A stretch of 41,114 bases of DNA from an uncultured Clostridia bacterium (GTDB taxonomy: Bacteria > Bacillota > Clostridia > Christensenellales > Borkfalkiaceae): contig CAMUFJ010000012.1 of NCBI GenBank assembly GCA_947088135.1, forward strand, positions 1-41,114. The letters run 5' to 3'. Position 1 is the first letter of the stretch. Each line of letters starts with the position of its first letter. Shown here one piece after another: positions 8,123-14,533 of this stretch. The notes below the pieces were generated by a model that was not told where the DNA came from, did not search any database, and saw only the letters and a program-made list of their open reading frames with translations. A program made the translations under genes and the position numbers.

Positions 8123-9223
8123 TCACTCGTCCGCTTTTTCCTCTTCGGGCGCTGACGGTTCCGCAGGCGGTTTCTCGGCCGATTCGGGCGCTTCGCCGTC
8201 CTCCGCAACCACCGCAGTTTCCCCGTTCTCCTCCGCCTGCTTGCCTTTTTTCTCTTTGGGAGGGCGGGGCGGATAGTTTGCGCCCAAGATATTGATCTTG
8301 GAATAGTACGGTTTTTCCTCTTTGTCTGCCGCTAAAAACTGCGTGATCGCGCACGGATCGCCCGTTTTACTGCCGAAAACAGAACCTTCCTTGCGGTAAT
8401 TCAAATAGAGCAACGCGGCGATCCCGCCGAAGCCGAAAACGATCATGAGAATGGAGAAAACCAACGACCACGGCACGCCGCCGCCCGAAAGAATGTAGCT
8501 GGGATCGCGCAAGGGCTCCATGACCGAACGGACGATCCCGTACCAGGCGAAATACCCGAACGTGCCCAAGCCGTTTGGTTTTTTATAGAATTTCCACATC
8601 AGAGCAAAGAGCCCCGCCCACCCGATGAGGTTGAAGAGCATTTCATAGAAAAAGAACGCGTAGTGCCAAACGGAATTGGGATCGGAAAAAGAACCGATAC
8701 CGTAGGTGAAGCGGTCGGGACTGATGGGCACGGCAAAGGGAAACCACTGTTGGGAAGGATTCGAAACTACGTTTCCGTAAACCTCTTTATTGAAGAAATT
8801 CCCCCACCTTCCAAGCACCTGCGCAATGAGAATATTGACGACAACGCAATCTGCCGCCCGCAGGAAATCCACCTTTTTTACCTTACAAACGGCAAATCCC
8901 GCGCCGACCCCGCCGATAACGCCGCCGATGACGGACAGTCCGCCGTTTCGTATACTCTCCCAGCTAAACCACTCGCGAATGGGCATACCGTCGGTAATGC
9001 AGTAGAAAAGGCGGGTACAAATGAGCGCGGAAGGAATACATACGATAAAGAGCGTGAACACGAAGTCCGACGACATATTTCTGCGCCTCATTAAGAGCCC
9101 CGACAAAAAGGTAGCGAGAAGCATACCCGTTATAATGCACAGCGCATAATACATGATTTGAAACTCGCCGAAGTAAATTCCCCTCTCGTCCGCGCCGATG
9201 AATGCAAGCAAATTCGAAGTCAT
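8123..9223 (-). CDS. lgt: Prolipoprotein diacylglyceryl transferase
   Basis: This 366-residue membrane enzyme transfers diacylglycerol from phosphatidylglycerol to the lipobox cysteine of prolipoproteins. Seven or so hydrophobic helices cover residues 20-290. The family signature is GRWGNFFNKEVYGN, preceded by the glycine-rich VIGGVIGGVGAG helix. Residues from about 300 form a low-complexity tail rich in Glu, Pro, Lys and Ala. The tail is likely cytoplasmic and disordered, and is not needed for catalysis in known members. First gene of an operon with pncB, the coiled-coil gene, lspA and rluD, driven by the promoter at 9274-9302. Confidence 0.94.
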   Translation of the reverse strand: MTSNLLAFIGADERGIYFGEFQIMYYALCIITGMLLATFLSGLLMRRRNMSSDFVFTLFIVCIPSALICTRLFYCITDGMPIREWFSWESIRNGGLSVIGGVIGGVGAGFAVCKVKKVDFLRAADCVVVNILIAQVLGRWGNFFNKEVYGNVVSNPSQQWFPFAVPISPDRFTYGIGSFSDPNSVWHYAFFFYEMLFNLIGWAGLFALMWKFYKKPNGLGTFGYFAWYGIVRSVMEPLRDPSYILSGGGVPWSLVFSILMIVFGFGGIAALLYLNYRKEGSVFGSKTGDPCAITQFLAADKEEKPYYSKINILGANYPPRPPKEKKGKQAEENGETAVVAEDGEAPESAEKPPAEPSAPEEEKADE

Positions 9224-9273
9224 ATCCGCTTCCTTTTGTAAATCAGCCGTAAAGTCGGCTTTATTCGGCTTTT

Positions 9274-9302
9274 ATTATACGCTTCCCTATAAAAAAAGTC
9301 AA
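9274..9302 (-). promoter_or_regulatory. Promoter of the lgt-rluD operon, -35 inside the folT terminator
   Basis: TTGACT (-35, 9297-9302), 17-bp spacer and TATAAT (-10, 9274-9279) on the minus strand. The first five bases of the -35 are the end of the 3' arm of the folT terminator hairpin, and its final T is the first base of that terminator's T run. The leader contains a small AGCCG/CGGCT hairpin (9245-9260). Confidence 0.85.
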
Positions 9303-9317
9303 CCGCCAGCGGTTGAC
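9291..9317 (-). terminator. Intrinsic terminator of folT
   Basis: On the minus strand a perfect 9-bp stem GTCAACCGC/GCGGTTGAC with a two-base loop (plus-strand 9298-9317) is followed by seven Ts (9291-9297). It lies 57 bases downstream of the folT stop. Confidence 0.85.
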
Positions 9318-9374
9318 CGAAAAAAAATTTTCATACAAATATAACATTTCAAAGAAAGAAAGGGAAAAATGCGA

Positions 9375-10031
9375 CTAATTCAGACAAAATCCGAGCTTCT
9401 TGATCGAGCATAGCAAAGGAAGCGCAAGGAAGAGCAACGCGTAATTGAATACGCTGTTCCAGATCTGTCCCAAGATAAAGAAGCGAATTAAAATATAAAT
9501 GCCGTAGGAAAACTCTCCGCCGAAGAATTCCGCAATCGCGTCCTTCACGCTCTTCGGAAAATAGAGATTCAGCCCGATATAGTACATTCCCGTCGTGTTG
9601 ATGCCCACCGAGCACACGGCAAAGGTCAAAAGGCAGATGAGCGCAAGCTTTATGTACAGTCCTTTTTTGCCCCGTCCGATGCGCACGTTGACGATCACGC
9701 CCGAAATAAGCGCCATCGTTGCGCAGGAAAGCGCCACCCACCAATAGTACGGAAACCCCGCGCTGTTGACCAAGTACCCCAGCCCGTCGCCGAGGAACAC
9801 GGCGGCAAACCCGAGCAAAGGCCCCGCAAACATTCCCGCAAACACAGAGGAAAATATCGTGAACGAGAACTGCACGGTGGCGAATTTGAACTCAAACATA
9901 TTCGTTGCAATGCAGAGCGCGGCAACCAAGCCCGTATAGGCGATCTTTCCCGAAAGGGACTTGGAAGCAAGCAGGTCGGAAAAAAGAATTTTTCCCCAAA
10001 GCCGAAACGACCTTTGTGCGGATTTAGACAT
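9375..10031 (-). CDS. folT: Folate ECF transporter S component
   Basis: This 218-residue integral membrane protein should be the substrate-capturing subunit of an energy-coupling-factor transporter. About six hydrophobic segments are seen, beginning with the typical S-component opening (LVAALCIATNMFEFKFATVQFSFTIFSS) and the glycine-rich MFAGPLLGFAAVFLGDGLGYLV loop and helix. No EcfA or EcfT genes are nearby, so it must share a general module encoded elsewhere (group II ECF). Sequence alone would leave the vitamin open. Folate specificity rests on the tetrahydrofolate riboswitch directly upstream, which in Bacillota commonly controls folT. The start codon follows a GGGGAGG Shine-Dalgarno sequence and eight Ts. 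Confidence 0.88.
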   Translation of the reverse strand: MSKSAQRSFRLWGKILFSDLLASKSLSGKIAYTGLVAALCIATNMFEFKFATVQFSFTIFSSVFAGMFAGPLLGFAAVFLGDGLGYLVNSAGFPYYWWVALSCATMALISGVIVNVRIGRGKKGLYIKLALICLLTFAVCSVGINTTGMYYIGLNLYFPKSVKDAIAEFFGGEFSYGIYILIRFFILGQIWNSVFNYALLFLALPLLCSIKKLGFCLN

Positions 10032-10080
10032 AAAAAAAACCTCCCCAAGAGAGGTCCGCGAAAAAATGCGCTTTGCGCGC
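10032..10080 (-). promoter_or_regulatory. folT expression platform: hairpins over the Shine-Dalgarno site
   Basis: Between aptamer and start codon are two minus-strand hairpins. The first has a short GCGC/GCGC stem (10068-10078) followed by A and six Ts. The second (10039-10055) pairs CCTC-type bases with the GGGGAGG Shine-Dalgarno sequence and is followed by eight Ts and then the ATG. The second hairpin could both end transcription and hide the ribosome site. Ligand-bound aptamer should favour the off state. Confidence 0.7.
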
Positions 10081-10082
10081 TC

Positions 10083-10176
10083 AGGAGCGGACGCGCCGCG
10101 GCACCGCAGGGAATTCCCTTTCGTTTGCGAACAACGTCCCGTTTCGCAACACTTAACGCGCCTTGGCTACTCTTCT
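10083..10176 (-). promoter_or_regulatory. Tetrahydrofolate (THF) riboswitch aptamer
   Basis: Read on the minus strand, the RNA has the conserved AGAGUAG, then GCGUUAAGUG, a P3 helix UUGCGAA/UUCGCAA, GGGACGU, CGAA, GCGGUG and a 3' GCGUCCGCUCC. These appear in the order and spacing of the class first described in folT and folate genes. The long-range pairing between GGGACG and CGUCC is kept with different bases from the published Streptococcus mutans example as I recall it, which supports the fold. The aptamer starts at the expected transcription start of the promoter at 10182-10210. Confidence 0.94.
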
Positions 10177-10181
10177 GCGTT

Positions 10182-10210
10182 ATTATACAATATTTCAGCC
10201 CGAAAGGCAA
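10182..10210 (-). promoter_or_regulatory. Promoter of the folT riboswitch transcript
   Basis: TTGCCT (-35, 10205-10210), 17-bp spacer and TATAAT (-10, 10182-10187) on the minus strand. The predicted start near 10175 coincides with the 5' edge of the aptamer. Confidence 0.8.
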
Positions 10211-10249
10211 CTGTTTTAAGGTGAAATTTTACATATTTTTCCGACTGCG

Positions 10250-10258
10250 TGCGATACT
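10250..10258 (+). promoter_or_regulatory. Possible extended -10 for a leaderless DUF421 transcript
   Basis: TGC followed by GATACT (10253-10258) matches an extended -10, with a TTTACA (10228-10233) farther upstream at a long 19-bp spacing. Seven bases after the -10 comes the ATG at 10265, and no Shine-Dalgarno sequence precedes it, so the transcript may begin at the start codon. Confidence 0.35.
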
Positions 10259-10264
10259 GCTTTT

Positions 10265-10954
10265 ATGTTACTCGTTACAATCCGTACGGCAATTATTTTT
10301 ATCGTGCTTCTCGTCATCATGCGCCTGATGGGGAAACGGCAAATCGGTGAAATGCAACCTTTCGAGCTGGTGATCACCCTGCTTATCGCCGAGCTTGCCT
10401 GCATTCCCATGGCGGACGTGTCCATTCCCCTTTTATACGGCATTATCGCCGTGGTCACGATTTTCGTCCTGCACGAAATTATGACGTTGCTCGATTTAAA
10501 AATCAAACCGCTCAAAGCCTTTATCAGCGGGAAGCCGAGCGTCGTCATCAACAAGAACGGGATCGACGACTATCAGCTCAAACGGAACAACTTGGACGTT
10601 TCCGATCTCATCGAATCTCTTCGCTCTGCGGGATATTTTTCCCTCGACAGCATCGACTATGCGCTTTACGAAGCGAACGGCACTTTCTCCGCCCTGCCCA
10701 AGCAAGACTACGAGCAAATGCAGACTTCCCTTCCCATCGTGATCATCGACAACGGGAGTTACGACACAAAAAATTTGGAGGTCTTGGGGCTCCCCCGCGA
10801 GTTTTTCGACGACATTCTCAAACGCGAGGGCGTGAAAAGCGAAAAGCGGGTTTTGGTGCTCACCGCCGACGGCACGGGAAAACTGTACCTGCAAATAAAG
10901 AATGAGAAATTCCGCACGCTCAACGTGGAATATCCGGGGGGCAAGCTATGGTAA
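10265..10954 (+). CDS. DUF421 (YetF-like) membrane protein
   Basis: This 229-residue protein has the YetF/DUF421 layout. Three N-terminal membrane helices include the family hallmark MRLMGKRQIGEMQPFELVI and a second helix starting IADxxxxIPM-like (IAELACIPM). A cytoplasmic alpha/beta domain follows, with VVINKNGIDDYQLKRNNLDVSDLIESLR and a C-terminal extension (about 170-229). Function is unknown; homologues occur in sporulating and non-sporulating Bacillota. The ATG fits the conserved family N-terminus, although no ribosome site is visible before it. Its end overlaps the DUF4363 gene by seven bases. It diverges from folT. Confidence 0.9.
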   Translation: MLLVTIRTAIIFIVLLVIMRLMGKRQIGEMQPFELVITLLIAELACIPMADVSIPLLYGIIAVVTIFVLHEIMTLLDLKIKPLKAFISGKPSVVINKNGIDDYQLKRNNLDVSDLIESLRSAGYFSLDSIDYALYEANGTFSALPKQDYEQMQTSLPIVIIDNGSYDTKNLEVLGLPREFFDDILKREGVKSEKRVLVLTADGTGKLYLQIKNEKFRTLNVEYPGGKLW

Positions 10955-11325
10955 AATCGCTTGTCAGCATTGCCCTAACGCTCGCTCTGCTTGCGGGGCT
11001 CGCGCTCTTCGAGGGGCTGTTCGTGAAAAACCAATTCGAAAGCTTTGAAGAGGAACTGCAAACCCTCGTCGTAAAGGTCGAGGAAGAAACGGCTAACGCG
11101 GAGGACGCAAAAGCCATTCAGACCTCTTGGGAGCACCGCAAGGAAAACCTTCACATTTGGATCCCGCACAACGACATCACGCGTATCGACGACTATATGT
11201 CGGAAATGGTACGGCTCATCGGAGAAAAGGAATATTCCCTTGCCCGAGCGAAGCTCGAAGTGCTCACCCACCTTACGGAGTGTCTGCCCGATACTTTCCG
11301 CGCCAAGCTTGAAAACATTCTATGA
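10948..11325 (+). CDS. DUF4363 family protein
   Basis: This 125-residue protein has an N-terminal membrane anchor or signal helix (MVKSLVSIALTLALLAGLALFEG) and an extracytoplasmic helical domain with a long amphipathic segment (about 30-60) and a WEHRKENLHIWIPHNDITRIDDYM region typical of DUF4363. These small proteins are regularly found next to DUF421 genes, as here, where the two overlap by seven bases, implying a two-component membrane complex. Function is unknown. The start has GGGGGG within the DUF421 3' end as its ribosome site. Confidence 0.85.
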   Translation: MVKSLVSIALTLALLAGLALFEGLFVKNQFESFEEELQTLVVKVEEETANAEDAKAIQTSWEHRKENLHIWIPHNDITRIDDYMSEMVRLIGEKEYSLARAKLEVLTHLTECLPDTFRAKLENIL

Positions 11326-11349
11326 AAAAAGCGCCCTTCGGCGCTTTTT
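11326..11349. terminator. Bidirectional terminator between DUF4363 and yitT
   Basis: A perfect 10-bp stem, AAAAAGCGCC/GGCGCTTTTT, closes a CTTC loop. It has T runs on both strands. It starts right after the DUF4363 stop and 11 bases past the yitT stop, so it serves both convergent genes. Confidence 0.9.
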
Positions 11350-11360
11350 GTTTTTCGACG

Positions 11361-12278
11361 TTATTTTAAGAATTTCCCGTAAACCTCCGAAACGGGGGTA
11401 AAATAGGCGAAAGTGCCCGTGTAAGGGCGAATGATGCGTTGAAACTCGGCAATATGCCGTTTGCGGATAATGCAGATGAGCACGCTCTTCCCCTCCCGCG
11501 TATACATTCCCTCCGCGGAAATTTTCGTAACGCCGTGGTGGAGCTTGGTCATAATCTCTTCCGCAATAACGTCGGGCTCGTTGGTTACGATTTCGAATTT
11601 GTACGCCGTTTTAAAGCCCTGCACGATTCCGTCGCAAGTCTTGCTCGTAACAAACAGCGAAACGAGCGCCAAAAGCACGGGATCGAGCTTTTCCGTAAAG
11701 CCCGCGCCTTGATTGTATACAAAGAAAGACGCAAACACCACGCAGGCGTCGAACGCGGACGTAAGCATCCCCACGCTCAGATTGCGGTATTTTTTATTGA
11801 CGAGAGAGGCGAGGATCGTCGTCCCGCCCGAAGTTCCGCAGCTCCTCAGCATTACGGCAAGAGCAATGCCGAGAATGATCCCGCCCGCGATCGCGGCAAG
11901 CAAGCCGTAGGAAGGTATGTACTGAATTTTTTCGATGCCGGGAATGATCCTCGGATCGAGCAAAATAAGAATGCCCGAGCTCAAAAGCATGGAGGCGGTA
12001 GCGATGATCGCCTCCCGCTTCCCGAGGCAGAAAAACGCCACGAAAAAGAGCGGCACGTTGAGCATGAGCAAGAACCAGCCCGAGTTCCAACCCGTGCCGT
12101 ATTCGAGCAGAACGGCGATACCGTTCGATCCGCCCGGCGCGAAGCGATTGGGCGTGACGAACATATAGATCCCGAATGCGCGCACGATACCCGATACGAG
12201 CACGGGAAGCAAATCGTTGCGCATACACGCGCCGAGTTTTTTCCAAAAATCTTTTATCGATTGTTTCATTGGTTTCAT
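11361..12278 (-). CDS. YitT family membrane protein
   Basis: This 305-residue protein has a YitT membrane domain of about five helices (residues 20-215; family motif VTPNRFAPGGSNGIAVLL and LRSCGTSGGTTILASLV). A cytoplasmic DUF2179 domain (about 225-305) with the GVTKISAEGMYTREGKSVLICIIRKR pattern follows. The role is unknown; homologues are very common in Clostridia, often in several copies. The open frame extends to a TTG at 12320, but no ribosome site supports it. The ATG at 12278 is chosen, with another ATG nine bases later. A TATTAT sits eight bases before 12278, so a leaderless transcript is possible. It follows plsY and may also be read from the der promoter. Confidence 0.85.
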   Translation of the reverse strand: MKPMKQSIKDFWKKLGACMRNDLLPVLVSGIVRAFGIYMFVTPNRFAPGGSNGIAVLLEYGTGWNSGWFLLMLNVPLFFVAFFCLGKREAIIATASMLLSSGILILLDPRIIPGIEKIQYIPSYGLLAAIAGGIILGIALAVMLRSCGTSGGTTILASLVNKKYRNLSVGMLTSAFDACVVFASFFVYNQGAGFTEKLDPVLLALVSLFVTSKTCDGIVQGFKTAYKFEIVTNEPDVIAEEIMTKLHHGVTKISAEGMYTREGKSVLICIIRKRHIAEFQRIIRPYTGTFAYFTPVSEVYGKFLK

Positions 12279-12329
12279 GGTGTTAAATAATACCCCTATC
12301 GCGTTGTATCGGTACGGCAAACACGCCCG

Positions 12330-13067
12330 TTACATATTTTGGGTGCCCCGCTTCCCTTTTTTTAATTTCCTCACCGAAGTGCGATGCTCCTCTCCCGCAA
12401 ACAGCCGCACCAAATTTTTACGGTGTGCAAACCAAGTGAGAAAGTTGAGCGTAAGAAGCAACATAAAGGTTGCGATGACCCAGCCGTTTGCGAGCATATT
12501 TTCGTAACGCACAAAAAAGAGCACGCCCTGCCAAAGGGAGAAGCCCGTAACGCCCAACAGCGAGCCCATAGAGCCCCACTCCGTAACGGCAATGTATCCT
12601 AAAATAAGCAGGAAAACGCCAAGCCCTATCAGCGCGAACCAGCCGTTCTCCGCAGAGAGCGAAAACCAAAACAGCCCGAGCGTGGAGGCGATACCCTTCC
12701 CCCCGCGAAACTTCATGGTAACGGGGTAAATATGACCGATGATGACGAACACGCCGCAAAAATAACGGGTGAAATCGGAAACCACGAACGACGTGCCCGT
12801 AAAACAGTAATTGCGGAAGAGAAAAAAGCTGATGAGCGCGGGAACTCCGCCCTTGCAAACGTCGAGAATAAAGTTGAGAAAGCCCACCTTCAAGCCGAAT
12901 TCCCTGCTCATGTTCATCGTGCCCGGGTTTCCGCTCCCGAGCTTGTGAACGTCTTTATGATGCAGTTTTGCAATTAAAACCGCAAAATTGAAACAGCCCG
13001 CAAAATAGCAGATAACCGCCATCACGGGAAGATAGTACCAAAAGTCCGAAAAAGCAAGCTCTCTCAT
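12330..13067 (-). CDS. plsY: Acyl-phosphate:glycerol-3-phosphate acyltransferase
   Basis: This 245-residue membrane enzyme makes lysophosphatidate, the first acylation step of phospholipid synthesis in most bacteria, from acyl-phosphate and glycerol 3-phosphate. The three PlsY motifs are present: KLGSGNPGTMNMSREFG, DVCKGGVPAL and GHIYPVTMKFRGGKGIAST. Several hydrophobic helices flank them. The frame is open far upstream but overlaps der. The ATG at 13067, coupled to the der stop by ATGA and preceded by GGAGGAGC, gives the right N-terminus. der-plsY is a recurrent pair in Bacillota. The C-terminus carries a basic tail of about 20 residues. Confidence 0.93.
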   Translation of the reverse strand: MRELAFSDFWYYLPVMAVICYFAGCFNFAVLIAKLHHKDVHKLGSGNPGTMNMSREFGLKVGFLNFILDVCKGGVPALISFFLFRNYCFTGTSFVVSDFTRYFCGVFVIIGHIYPVTMKFRGGKGIASTLGLFWFSLSAENGWFALIGLGVFLLILGYIAVTEWGSMGSLLGVTGFSLWQGVLFFVRYENMLANGWVIATFMLLLTLNFLTWFAHRKNLVRLFAGEEHRTSVRKLKKGKRGTQNM

Positions 13068-14377
13068 TGCTCCTCCTTGTTCGTGCGGACTTCGATGCGA
13101 ATGGGCGTGCCGGAAAAATCGTAAGCGCCGCGGATCACGTTTTCCAAATACCGCTTGTAGGAAAAATGCAAAAGCGTTTCGTCGTTGACGCGCAACACGA
13201 AGAAAGGCGGGCATTTTGAAACCTGCGCCGCAAAATACAGTTTCAGCCGTTTGCCGTTGTAGGAAGGCGGTTCGGAAACGCGCATGGCGTCCGAAAGCAA
13301 GTCGTTCAGCGCGCCCGTAGGCACGCGGAACTGCGCGTGCGCGTACACCTCCTCGGCAAGCCCCAAAAGCTTTTCGGTACGCTGTCCCGTCTTTGCCGAA
13401 ATATAGACGGACTTGAAATAATCCATAAATTTCAAATCCTCTCTCAATTTCGCTTCGAACGTTTGCACCGTGTAGGTGTCCTTTTCAATGGTATCCCATT
13501 TATTCATGACCACGACGATCGGCTTGCCCTGCTCGTGAACGTAGCCCGCAAGGCGGACGTCCTGCTCGGTAAGCCCCTCGCCCGCGTCCACCACCAAAAA
13601 CACCACTTGGGCGCGGCGCACCGCGTCGAACGCGCGCAGGACGGAATAATATTCCACGTCGTCCTCCACGGAACGTTTACGGCGAATGCCCGCCGTATCG
13701 ATGATCGTATATTGTTTTTCCCCGACGGTGAAAGTCGTGTCCACCGCGTCGCGCGTCGTGCCCGCCACGGGAGTAACGATCGTGCGTTCCTGCCCCAAAA
13801 GGCGGTTGACGAGAGAGCTCTTCCCCGCGTTGGGCTTGCCTACGACGGCAATGGAAAGCGACTCGATCGCTTCCGCCTCCAAACGGGGGAAATTCTCTAC
13901 CGCTTGATCCAGAACGTCGCCGATCCCGCGCGAATGCTCGGAGGAAACGGCATACGGTTCCCCGAGCCCCAAGGAGTAAAATTCAAAGAGCTTGTCGGGA
14001 GAATAGTCGTCCACTTTGTTCACGACGAGCACGACGGGCTTTCCGCACTTGCGGAGCAGTTCCGCCACGTCGTAATCGGAGGAGGTGAGCCCCTCCCGCG
14101 CGTCGGTAAAAAACAAAATGACGTCGGCGGTGTCGATGGCGAGCTGCGCTTGCAGTGCGATCTGCCGCCACATGACGTCCTCGCTTTTGAGCTCGATCCC
14201 GCCCGTATCGATGAGCGTAAACGGCTTGCCCCGCCACTCCGAATCGGCAGTAATGCGATCCCGCGTGACGCCGGGGCGGTTTTCCGTTATGGATATTTTG
14301 CGCCCCACTACTTTATTAAAAAACGTACTCTTTCCTACGTTGGGACGCCCCACGATTGCAATAACGGGATTTGACAT
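13064..14377 (-). CDS. der: Ribosome-assembly GTPase Der (EngA)
   Basis: This 437-residue essential GTPase acts in 50S ribosomal subunit maturation. Two tandem G domains are evident. The first has GRPNVGKS (10-17), DTGG and NKVD. The second has GKPNAGKS, DTAG and NKWD. A C-terminal KH-like domain ends the protein (about 345-437). Length is typical of the family. The upstream extension of the frame is non-coding; AAGGAG lies before the ATG at 14377, which gives the usual MSNPVIAIVGRPNVGKS start. First gene of the der-plsY-yitT unit. Confidence 0.97.
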   Translation of the reverse strand: MSNPVIAIVGRPNVGKSTFFNKVVGRKISITENRPGVTRDRITADSEWRGKPFTLIDTGGIELKSEDVMWRQIALQAQLAIDTADVILFFTDAREGLTSSDYDVAELLRKCGKPVVLVVNKVDDYSPDKLFEFYSLGLGEPYAVSSEHSRGIGDVLDQAVENFPRLEAEAIESLSIAVVGKPNAGKSSLVNRLLGQERTIVTPVAGTTRDAVDTTFTVGEKQYTIIDTAGIRRKRSVEDDVEYYSVLRAFDAVRRAQVVFLVVDAGEGLTEQDVRLAGYVHEQGKPIVVVMNKWDTIEKDTYTVQTFEAKLREDLKFMDYFKSVYISAKTGQRTEKLLGLAEEVYAHAQFRVPTGALNDLLSDAMRVSEPPSYNGKRLKLYFAAQVSKCPPFFVLRVNDETLLHFSYKRYLENVIRGAYDFSGTPIRIEVRTNKEEQ

Positions 14378-14395
14378 ACTTTCTCCTTCCTGTAT

Positions 14396-14424
14396 ATTAT
14401 ATCGGCTTTCCGCGCTTTTGTAAA
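14396..14424 (-). promoter_or_regulatory. Promoter of der-plsY
   Basis: TTTACA (-35, 14419-14424), 17-bp spacer and TATAAT (-10, 14396-14401) on the minus strand. The leader is only about 12 bases plus the ribosome site. Confidence 0.85.
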
Positions 14425-14485
14425 GGAAAAAACGGAATTTCATAAAAATTATTCTTATCTCCGCGCTCGTTCCCCCTCGTTAGAA

Positions 14486-14513
14486 AACCCCCCGTGCAAA
14501 TGCACGGGGGGTT
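14486..14513. terminator. Strong terminator after the LRR lipoprotein gene
   Basis: A 13-bp perfect inverted repeat with six C-G pairs and an AA loop (14486-14498, 14501-14513). On the minus strand it follows the LRR stop by about 20 bases and continues into a short TTTTC run. The plus strand also has a T-rich tail. Confidence 0.85.
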
Positions 14514-14533
14514 CTGTTTTTCATTGGAATCGA

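Noticed and set aside
12279..12320. TTG start for YitT at 12320
   Set aside because: No ribosome site precedes it and it adds 14 residues that do not match the family N-terminus.
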